The translations under genes and the position numbers were made by a program. Positions 55,754 through 64,000 of a stretch of 64,000 nucleotides of DNA are shown piece after piece. The stretch is from Zarea fungicola (Eukaryota; Ascomycota; Sordariomycetes; Hypocreales; Cordycipitaceae). The notes below the pieces were generated by a model, which worked only from the letters and a program-made list of their open reading frames with translations, ran no database searches and was not told where the DNA came from. Each line of letters opens with the position of its first letter. The stretch's first letter is position 1. Location: contig FWCC01000304.1 of assembly GCA_900169235.1 (NCBI GenBank), positions 1 through 64,000 of the forward strand, in the 5' to 3' direction.

Positions 55754-57243
55754 ATGGGAGAGCCTGCCGCTGCGTCTGCAGACGGCGAGGGCTCTGAAAG
55801 CACGACGACAGATGGACGCAGGGTGGTCAATGTTGCCCCGGGTGGCGATCTTGTGCTGGATGTGACGTTTGAGACGTCGCTCGAGACTCTTAAAAAGTAT
55901 CGCAAGGCCGAGGCCGCTGCGCTCCGGAAGAGCAAGCCGCCAAGTCAGCCCCTTCCTGCCCGCGGGAGTCCGCGCGTGAGGGTTGCGTATCGGCTCAGTC
56001 TCGAGGTGCTGAAACGCAGTTCAAAGTACTTTGCCAACCTGCTCTCAAACCCTCAATTCCGTGAGGCAGGTATTATAGCCAGGGATCACGCCACTCTCCA
56101 GTCCATCAAGATTCGGCCCAGTGAGGCGGTCGTTGATCAGCTGCCATGGGTGACTGTTGTCGACGATGACGAAGCTACCAAGGCGGCGGGCCGCGAAGTT
56201 GCCTTCGAGGATATGCTGCGGATACTGCACAAGAAGCCCGTCAATACCAATCATGCAACCATGGCATATGCCACAACCATGGCCATCATCGCAGATCGAT
56301 TCGACTGCGTCGCCGTGGTTGCGCGGGCACTCAATGCGGATCTCAAATTCAAGTGGCCATTGACGAGTACCAGGCCAATGGTGGATGATTCTGGGCGGCC
56401 AACCGAATTTGAGCAGGTTCTGCGCCAGAAGATTCTAGTATCGTGGCTATTGGGGCAACCAATGAGGCTGCAACAATGCTCGCGCGAGCTCATTGTGCGG
56501 GGGTCCAGTCGCTGGAGCGTGTACCATGAGCCAGAGACTGCGTCGACAGCCGCATGGTGGAATTTATCCGATGGCATAGAAGGTATGAACTGTTTTCTAC
56601 GTTTTGTGGGCTTACCTGCTCCATACAGAGAGACTGACGATGCGCAGATGAGCTGCAACGTCGTCGAGAATGCATACTCAACACGATTGCCTCTGTCCAA
56701 AGGCACTTTGTTGACTTGTATTCCTCTCGGGAACGGCAGTGCAAGCTGGGCTACGATTCCAGCGCAGCATGCGACTCATTCCAGCTGGGCCAGATGATCA
56801 AGTTCCTGGTCAGCAAGAACCTACTGTATCTGATCGACTATAGCGTGACGTCAATCAACACATTGCCAGATGCTTCTGCAGTCAACGTTGAGGAGCTTTT
56901 GACCACCTTGAGACAATGCCCAAACTATCAGATTGACAAGAACCATACAAACTGTGGGTTACGCGTACGAATAGGTTCAGTACTAGACTACATTCAGTCG
57001 ATGCTCTCGTCGAGTGTCGTGTCACTGTCGTACGCCGATTGGAAGAATCGGCGCGAGGCTGCTTCATGGTTATCAGAAACTGGCTCAGATGAGGCAGATG
57101 GGGACAAAGACGAACGAACATTTTTGTTCACCAGGGCTGTCGCCAACGACCAGCGACTACGTTATGAAGGTGCACTCTACGCCGATAAAATGGCAAAGCA
57201 ACTTTTCACGTCGGACGCATGGAATTGGACGCCCGAGGCGTGA
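55754..57243 (+). CDS. Uncharacterised BTB/POZ-like fungal protein
   Basis: Two exons (55754-56582, 56648-57243) give 474 residues. The acceptor is the second AG after the donor; the first (CATACAG) would lead to a stop. GGDLVLDVTFETS followed by VAYRLSLEVLKRSSKYFANLLSNPQF resembles the BTB fold's core strand and helix, split by a basic insert. FEDMLRILHKKPVN and MAIIADRFDCVAVVARAL continue the pattern seen in fungal BTB proteins. Downstream helices (RRRECILNTIASVQRHFVDL; CDSFQLGQMIKFL) belong to the uncharacterised C-terminal half, which also holds several Cys. No DNA-binding or Kelch region is present. A role in protein-protein contact is inference from the fold only. Confidence 0.85.
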
Positions 57244-58606
57244 GATGATATAACGTGAACTTATTAACTACGGAGTACTGGCAACTTAGTATTTATTTGT
57301 AGAAACAGCGGCGGCAGGAGCAGCAGCAGCAGTCCGAGACAAGTGCACCACCTGGTTCTGCAAGCTGCGGAAAAGCACGCACACTTTCCTCGCATCATAA
57401 TTTAAAGATGGAAATATGCAGCTAAATGTAGACCAATGCAAGCCATTACTCGCGCTGAACTACTTTAGGCCCACTGCAAATTACCAGGCCAACTCCCGTT
57501 CAAGGTTAGATGCGTCTTGGCTGACTCTGTCTATTTCTTTACATTTTGCAAAATGTTTATATACTGCTGGCTGTGATTTGTTTACAAAACAAGCCATTAG
57601 CGGCAAATCCCTGCTTCTGTTAATCAAGTTGATAGCTGCAGGAGTCCACAATGGTGGACTGAGATGGAGCCCGGTAATTGGTACTATGGCTTACAGTGGC
57701 AAGGAACCTGCAGCTTGGGCCGTTGGTAGTTCGTCCAAGTACGTACCAGTAAGGTCGCATAGTTACATGAACTGGCGCAATGTGATGCGCCCTCAGTAAG
57801 TCAGTGACTGTTTAAACTAAAATAAAAGTTACTCTACCAGCAGTGCTTTGTGGCACGTGAAGAAGCCTGCTTTTGGAAACGCAGTCCAGAAAGCATCCTG
57901 ATGGGAGTACCACAGAGCTACCTGGAGATGCACGCGAAGCGAGTTACGGGTGCTGATAGCCTCCGAAAATGTTACGCAATCACTATACCTTCAACTCTAG
58001 CCACTATAAGTGCGCTGGGACGGCGGTTGTGGACCCCTAGAAGAAACCGCTCAGGTACTGCTTTGTACCCGCGGATGAGTCCACGACAAGCTTTTCTGGC
58101 CAGTGACATGATTCTGGGAGGCCGACACACTGTGGCGCCGGGTCACGCAGACTCGTGCTCTCGCCCGCATGCGTCGCGCCCAGAACGCCAGAAACGCCAG
58201 AACTAGACCGCGTAACCTCTGACGGACGAAGCACCACCAAGAGCCAAAGTCATATGTCGGGCTTCGCAGGCAGCCTTTTATTTTTTTCACTCCCATGCTT
58301 CATACCCTGTTTGGCAATATTCATCCAACACGACAAAATTATTCTCGCTTTCCGAATTTTGCACGACTCTGATCCTCTTCTCTCTGGCTCCTTCAGTCGC
58401 CGATGACGACAAACCCGTGAATCGCTTTGCTGTGCTACCCGTGCGTGTCTACCACGGTCATTTTCGGTCTTGTCCGAGAAGCGCTCACTCCAGTCGCCAA
58501 GGCCGGCCACTCTCGTCTTTCCAAACTATAACTGCTGCCAGGCTTGTTCTCTCGATCTATCTGTGGCTTTGCTTTCTATTTCATATATATTTTCCTCCTT
58601 GCCCGC
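57244..58606. other. Same-strand intergenic region
   Basis: About 1.4 kb between the BTB-like and Whi5-like genes. Contains one TACGGAGTAC copy. A 127-codon frame at 57416-57799 lacks any recognisable feature and was not called. The last 100 bases are CT-rich. Confidence 0.5.
57269..57278 (+). repeat. Dispersed intergenic motif TACGGAGTAC, copy 5
   Basis: Exact 10-mer 26 bases after the stop codon of the BTB-like gene. Confidence 0.8.
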
Positions 58607-60235
58607 ATGTCGCACTCGGGCTTGGACGCTGACGGCGGCGAAGCGGTCCCATCGTCGTCTGCCTCTTCCAGACGCGACGGCAGCGACGTCGTGGTGCCGG
58701 CCACACCTCCGGTCGACCACGCCCAGACCGCCGCGCCATCAGCCATGGAAGTTGACGATACGAGCAATGACGCTGCCGGTGCCTCGCGGCAGTCTGGAAT
58801 TTCCTCTTCGCCACTCGAGAACACAACACTCGCGGCCACCATGCCGCACGCTTCGTCCCAGACCATCCCCGACTCCCAGGACTCAACCGCCAAGGCCCCT
58901 AGCGACACAAGACAGGCGCCAGTGCCCTATACAAACGGATCGGCGGCGTCCAATGATGCCAGAATTTCAGGCGGGCAACAGTTGCTGGAGTTGTCGGCCA
59001 TGGCGGCCACCCAGCATCGCGCCGACCAGGACGCCTCGGCCGTTTCGCGAAAGCGCATGGCCAACGGCCAAGTAAAGGACCGAACCAGGAGTAATAGCCC
59101 AATCAAGGGTCACACTCGAAGTATCAGTGCTATAAGCATGGCTTCGACCGGAAGCCATATCGGTGATGTACGTCCAGTCCTTTCAATTCACTCATAGGAG
59201 GACAATGTTGTCTAACATGTATACACATAGATGTCTGCTGACCTCAAGACGCGGCTAACATATGCCATGATCAAGGTAACCAATGGCTGGCAATCACACT
59301 CGTTGGAAGAAGTTGAATCTCTCGCCTCACAAGGAGCGTCGCCAGTCTCCAGCAATTCACCATTACCTCGACGCAAATCATCATCTTCCACGAGCCCGAA
59401 GCCAGGGCCGTCGTCATCAGCGCAGGTGCACTTTGCTCTGGATCCTGTAGTAGTACCTCGCAAGTCGCATTCTCCTCCGGTGCGGCCTAGCAAGCCAGCA
59501 CTTGCCCCTCCAGCGCCAATACAGCCGTCCCTGTCAAAGCATCCTTCCAATATGCGCCGAAATACCACCTCCAGACATCCTCCCGCCCTCCTTACACACT
59601 CACACTCGGCCTCGGCCGCCCATCATTCGCCGCAACGACATCTAGACGCCGGTGCCATGTCATCATCACAACCAACACGTCCGCCAGAGGGTCTCATGTA
59701 CTCACCTCATCAAAATGTGAGAGAACAGGATGCGATAGAAACACTTCTTTTCATGAGCAGCCCCGGAAACTCCACAAACCTCAAGCACGCGTTTTCCCCA
59801 TCCGTCTCGCCAGCACCACAGCATGTGCCTTATACGGGCAGCGTGAATCAAAACACTGCGACGAATGGCTATCGCAAGGGCCTGCCGGGACAGCGCCCAG
59901 CGGGGGCCGCTGCTGTGCGTAAAGCCGGATCACCAGCCATGATGGGACCGCCGCCAGGCTCTCCGATGGATCTTGATTCACCGCAGCCCGCATACCACCA
60001 TTCACCGAATATCTGGACGGCAAAACGCAGGGCCAATGGCGCCAGCGGCCATTTACGCGGTGCGCTGTCTCTGCCCAGCGGTCTCGGCATCGGCAACGGG
60101 CGCGTCAGGCAGCCGTTGCGTGATGAGGATATTGAGCGCATACTGGATCGTGCTGCCAATGACAGCTCAGATGATGATGGAGAGATTCTGCTGCCCGCCA
60201 GGACCAATGGCGTTGCAGGCGCAGTTGGTATTTAG
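58607..60235 (+). CDS. Whi5/Nrm1-family G1/S transcription repressor
   Basis: Two exons (58607-59167, 59231-60235) give 521 residues. The only folded-looking block is at about 188-220, beginning MSADLKTRLTYAMIKV and continuing NGWQSHSLEEVESL. This is the GTB motif by which Whi5 and Nrm1 bind SBF or MBF. The rest is Ser/Pro-rich and disordered, with many SP/TP sites (SNSPIKGH, SSPLENT, SPVSPAPQ) suited to CDK control, as in Whi5. A conserved C-terminal segment (QPLRDEDIERILDRAA) follows. The expected role is to hold G1/S promoters off until CDK phosphorylation, or to repress MBF after S-phase entry. Whi5-like and Nrm1-like roles cannot be separated by sequence. ATG at 58607 is the first in frame. 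Confidence 0.82.
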
Positions 60236-60797
60236 CATGTCCCGAATTTTTCTTTTTTCTTTTCGGGGGTCATTGCTTCCCTTTTACTGTTCTTTTTGAA
60301 GGGAAGTTTCATATATATATATACTTGAATAGCTGGCACGACTGCTCCTGTTGAATTGTGTTGGCTATTAAATGATGACAATACCGTTGAAGCCTGGGGC
60401 AAGTGCGTTGATCACTTTTAGTACCATTCTGTTTCCTGTTTCCCTTTTTCTGAGTGTTCCCCTAACATGACATGGCGTATCAATCACGGAGTGAATTACT
60501 GCATGGGGCGGAATGTTGTGATTTTCCTTTTCTGTGAAAAACAGTAATTATTTGCAAGGCATAATTCGCGTTGATATGCCGATTTTACTATTTATCAAGG
60601 AAGCCGCCACATTACAATGAACAAGTCCGTTTGTGCCTTTTTCTTCCTTGTGAAAATCCATTGTTTGAAATTTGAGACATTTATTGAACAGTTGTAGCAA
60701 CGAGGGGAGAGAGAATGTGTACTGCGCGCTCTTCTAGGGTTTCTTTCTTTTCTTTTTTTTTTGTATTTGACATTTTCGCATTCCTTTCCCCAGAAAA
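60236..60797. other. Convergent intergenic region
   Basis: 3' flanks of the Whi5-like and the 113-aa genes, with TATATATATA at about 60312. No gene seen. Confidence 0.5.
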
Positions 60798-61139
60798 TCA
60801 GTTTTTTATTCCTTCCTTTGCGACTTGGCCCACCAGTGATCTTCCTTTACTCTTCTTCGAATCCCACTCGCTCGGTGCAAACAATTCAAACAGGCCAACC
60901 TTTTGCAAGACAGGCACGGCGGCGCGGATAGCCTCTTCAAGGGTCGCCTGCGCAGCCGCGTCGCCCAAGTACGCGGCGGCGTCGTAGGCGGCAATGTTGA
61001 CGAGGAGAGCGCCGACGGTGCCTGTAGGGATCTTTTCGCCGTTGGGCAGGGTCACGACGGGGAATGAACCGGCACTCGTGCCTAGGGTCTTGTTGTTGAT
61101 GGCTTGGAGGTCAGCTTGGGTGGTTGTGTTGGACGACAT
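60798..61139 (-). CDS. Conserved small protein of unknown function
   Basis: A single exon of 113 residues starting MSSNTTTQADLQAINNKTLG. No signal peptide or membrane segment. The sequence alternates strand and helix (FPVVTLPNGEKIPTGTVGALLVNI, ATLEEAIRAAVPVLQKVGLFELF), which looks like a compact domain and not a chance frame. It resembles short uncharacterised proteins (a DUF type) shared by fungi and bacteria, but I cannot name the family with confidence. Its 5' region is AT-rich with repeats of TTGAATTGATT. It is divergent from the sedolisin gene. Confidence 0.75.
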   Translation of the reverse strand: MSSNTTTQADLQAINNKTLGTSAGSFPVVTLPNGEKIPTGTVGALLVNIAAYDAAAYLGDAAAQATLEEAIRAAVPVLQKVGLFELFAPSEWDSKKSKGRSLVGQVAKEGIKN

Positions 61140-62903
61140 GGTTGATGTTGTAGATGTGTATGGACGATAGTGGTGGAAAGTTTTTGATCAGGACAGAAAG
61201 TGTGATGATTTTTGTGTGTATAGTGAGTAGTGAATAGTATGGAATAATGAAATGATTGAATTGATTGAATTGATATGGTTGCTGAATTAAAAAGAAAGAA
61301 AATCATGAACTTTACATCGTCTTTATACTTCTGTTATTGAAGGTGTAAGTCTATGTGGCCACGATTTCCATGGACTTTCCGCGGACGTACCCTGGATCTC
61401 GCCTTCACGATGAAGGCGACGATAAAGGAGAGTATAAAGGCTCGCGATTGTCAATTGACGCGAGTATGGTATCCTTATGGATCAGATTAAACGAATTAAA
61501 CGATCCATGGGGTTGAGATTGGGTTGTTGCTTCGTATCCTTTACGTAATTACGGAAGTTATCTCCTTTTGGCAATCGCCATACCATGCGAAGCCGAGACT
61601 TGGGTCAAGCAGTCCTCAGATAGTTTCACATGTCCATACTTGTCTCGCACGGCGTATTGTAACTGGACAGTGTATCTAACTACCACCGATGATAACCGTG
61701 CATCATATTTAGGTAGAAATCCCCAAAGTAGAATATGCACAGGTATATGGCAGCTTAGGAATCAGGCTACGATCTGGAAACAACATAGTGTGACGGCCAA
61801 ACGAGCAGACACTGTTTAGTTTATTAGTGGGCTATTCTACCAGGCAGTATTCAATCTACTCACATCATTCAATGATTGTGGAACTGGTGCAATGCCCACA
61901 CTGCTTGTTTCGTTTTGTTTCATGCTCAGTTACAATGATCCTAGTTTAGAGTAGCAACTTAAATCTGTAAAGTCGAAACGTGATGTGACCAGTCAACTGG
62001 AAACCGCAAGCCAAAATAAACGGAACGTAATAAACGGTACAGACGTAGCAAGGGCTAATGACCATAATTGATTGGCATGCAGAATTCGAGTATGCCCGAG
62101 TCGGGGAGGGGCCAATTGGCGATCACAAATGGTGCCAAGCTTGATGTCTCTTGCAATACCTGTTGAGACCCGCAGGCCTCTTTGGCATCGGAAGGGTAAT
62201 ACAGATAAAAACTACGGGGACGGAGCAAACAGACGTCACAGTTGCTCGCTAGACGATACTTAATCGTCAATCGCAATTACTGCCCTGATTGTTCCTGGCC
62301 CCCTGGCAGGGACGTGTAGTGTTGTCGTGTCGAAATGTGAGACGCGGCTAGGTCAAGGATGGAAACAGGGCGCCGCTATTTATTGCGCAGCACAATACTC
62401 CTTAACTACTTATGGAATTTTAATAGTGGCTCCCTTTGTGACACCAGTTGGCATTCTCTCTAGACTTATAGTTCTTGGCGGCTGAGGAGAGGATTCCGTA
62501 CGCAAAACTCTGTCGGCTTGGTGCATACGATTTGATGTAGTACCGACATATGCCAAGCTGGCCAGGGAACGCGCAACTCGAAATTGGGACAAACAAAATG
62601 ACCAAGGCCGAAAATATAAAATAAAAATAAGAATAAGGACTTAAAGTCCAGAGACGGGGCCCTGGCAAACGCTGTGCGGTCATAGTGGCAATGCATGTCT
62701 CAGAAAGCCGTGTGTCGGCTAGTTGGTCGCACCGCAATTTAAACAACGAGGGCGAGTGTCACAAGTTGCTTCTTTAAAGGGACACTGGATCCCGGCCCTG
62801 TTTGAATACCGTTTGGAACAGGATTTGTTTCTACATTCTGTCTTTTTTTTCTCTTTCTTTCTGTTCTTTTCCAGTTCTTGCGTGGGGAAACTGATACGAA
62901 ATC
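61140..62903. other. Divergent intergenic region, small protein and sedolisin
   Basis: About 1.8 kb. TTGATTGAATTGAT repeats near 61255-61275. No frame over about 110 codons, no RNA gene seen. A T-rich leader directly precedes the sedolisin ATG. Confidence 0.5.
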
Positions 62904-64000
62904 ATGTTAATCAGATTGGCTTTTGCAGCCGCGGCGCTGCTGGGATCGGGTTCGCTGGCTGATGTCTGCGTCGAAAAGACGGAGACGCTTCCAGGCGGAT
63001 GGATGGAGATTGAGGACAAGGTTAACGCCAGCGAGCCATACTCGTTTTCAATTGCCCTGAAGCAGCCAAAGATGAAAGGTCTCCGGTCGCTGCTCATGGC
63101 CGTGGATGCGAACATGCTCTCCCTGGCTGACGCCAACAACATGCGCGCACCGTCCCCTGATGCCGTGCGCAAGGTGCAAGGCTGGCTGCTCAGTCACGGA
63201 ATCATGGACACCGAGGTCAAGAACGACTGGATCAATGTCAAAGCGACGGTAGGACAGACAGACGCCCTCATCGGCTCGGTCCTGAAGCACTACATATACG
63301 AGGGCGAGAGCACGCCGGTGTTACGCACCACGCAGTACTGTATCCCCGACCACCTCAAGTACGACATTGACTTTATCTACCCCGCGTCCAACTTTATGCG
63401 ACCAGTACGTTCGATGTCGAAGATCAAGTGGCTCGACGAGACGGATCTGGGCAAGCGTCAGGATGCGGCGCCAGCATGCAGCTTGATTACGACACCAGAA
63501 TGCGTGCGGAAAGCCTACAACTTCAACTACACGACCCCGGATGATAAGTCGAGCGTCACTCTAGGCGTCACCGGGTTCCTCGGCGAGTATGCCAACTACG
63601 TGGATGCGCAAGATTTCTTGAAGCAGCAGGCGCCACAGATTTGGGCCAAGGGCTACAACTTTTCAGTCGAGCTCGTCAACGGCGGCGAGAATCCGCAGGC
63701 CATGGGCACGGCCGGGGGCGAGGCGGCACTCGATGTTGACTACGCGCTGAGCCTGGCGTACCCAGCCAAAATCGTCTTTTACTCTACTGGAGGCCGAAGC
63801 GCGCTTATTGCGGAAAACGGCACCATCAACACCAGCGACAGTTCGACCAACGAGCCGTACATTGAGCTGTTTGAGCACCTTCTCAGCAAGCCCGATGGTG
63901 AGCTGCCGAGCGTGCTGTCGATTTCGTACTCGGATGACGAGGTGTCGGTGCCCAGGCCGTACGCCGAAAAGGTATGCGACATGATTGGCGTGCTTGCATG
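62904..64000 (+). CDS. Sedolisin (S53) tripeptidyl-peptidase-like protease, partial at window end
   Basis: One open frame of 365 codons runs off the right edge. A signal peptide (about 1-18, MLIRLAFAAAALLGSGSL) is followed by the pro-domain (LPGGWMEIEDKV, then SPDAVRKVQGWLLSHGI). The linker with ASNFMRP and the mature start region (TPECVRKAYNF) follow. GGEAALDVDYALSLAYP carries the catalytic Glu and Asp of the sedolisin triad, in the family's E-x3-D spacing. The catalytic Ser (SGDxG) should lie beyond the window. Family members are secreted acidic tripeptidyl-peptidases that trim peptides from protein breakdown. EKVCDMIGVLA at the end lines up with the family's helix before the oxyanion region. 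Confidence 0.95.
   Translation, partial: MLIRLAFAAAALLGSGSLADVCVEKTETLPGGWMEIEDKVNASEPYSFSIALKQPKMKGLRSLLMAVDANMLSLADANNMRAPSPDAVRKVQGWLLSHGIMDTEVKNDWINVKATVGQTDALIGSVLKHYIYEGESTPVLRTTQYCIPDHLKYDIDFIYPASNFMRPVRSMSKIKWLDETDLGKRQDAAPACSLITTPECVRKAYNFNYTTPDDKSSVTLGVTGFLGEYANYVDAQDFLKQQAPQIWAKGYNFSVELVNGGENPQAMGTAGGEAALDVDYALSLAYPAKIVFYSTGGRSALIAENGTINTSDSSTNEPYIELFEHLLSKPDGELPSVLSISYSDDEVSVPRPYAEKVCDMIGVLA

Noticed and set aside
57416..57799. 127-codon plus-strand frame between the BTB-like and Whi5-like genes
   Set aside because: Begins with an ATG but lacks domain, signal or biased composition; length is within chance for 64 kb.

Overview
The window is nuclear DNA of a filamentous ascomycete. 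Its genes have short introns (mostly 40-95 nt) with GT...AG ends and CTAAC-type branch points. Filamentous-fungal families are present: a CFEM protein, HET-C, aspzincin and sedolisin proteases, an A-T-R type LYS2 and a CYS-3/MetR-like bZIP. Protein sequences look like Sordariomycetes and probably Hypocreales; that placement is inference from family resemblance. No tRNA, rRNA, intact transposon, CRISPR array or virus was seen.

Layout. 1-5.7 kb: a decayed Gfo/Idh/MocA oxidoreductase (-), an alpha/beta hydrolase (+), pirin (+) and a CFEM GPI-anchored protein (-) with a long Gly-Ser repeat. 5.7-12 kb: about 6.3 kb without a gene I can support, rich in simple repeats. 12-21 kb: ribonucleotide reductase large subunit RNR1 (-), a sulfotransferase-like P-loop protein (+), a TatD nuclease (+) and the CENP-N/Chl4 kinetochore protein (-). 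23-30 kb: a deuterolysin-type protease (+), the bZIP factor (+) and an uncharacterised small protein (-). 31.7-40 kb: LYS2 (+) and a seven-exon PLP aminotransferase (+). 41-48 kb, all minus: a large coiled-coil protein of unknown function, an RBM39/Rsd1-type splicing factor and the fatty acid 2-hydroxylase SCS7. 49.8-64 kb: het-C (+), a mitochondrial-type PP2C phosphatase (-), a BTB-like protein (+), a Whi5/Nrm1-type G1/S repressor (+), a 113-aa conserved protein (-), and a sedolisin protease (+) that runs off the window.

How the genes relate. This is mostly housekeeping and secretory content and not a gene cluster. Possible links are cell-cycle (RNR1 with ACGCGT boxes upstream; a Whi5/Nrm1 homologue; Chl4), amino-acid and sulfur control (LYS2 with two TGASTCA sites; the CYS-3-like bZIP) and secreted or surface proteins (CFEM, deuterolysin, sedolisin). 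I found no undescribed multi-gene system. The most unusual signals are at RNA and motif level: an apparent U2-type AT-AC intron inside LYS2, an obligatory 13-nt microexon in the aminotransferase, a 728-nt intron in the bZIP gene, and a 10-bp motif, TACGGAGTAC, that recurs only between genes. All exon-intron structures were derived by hand from reading frame, splice signals and family conservation; none is backed by transcript data.
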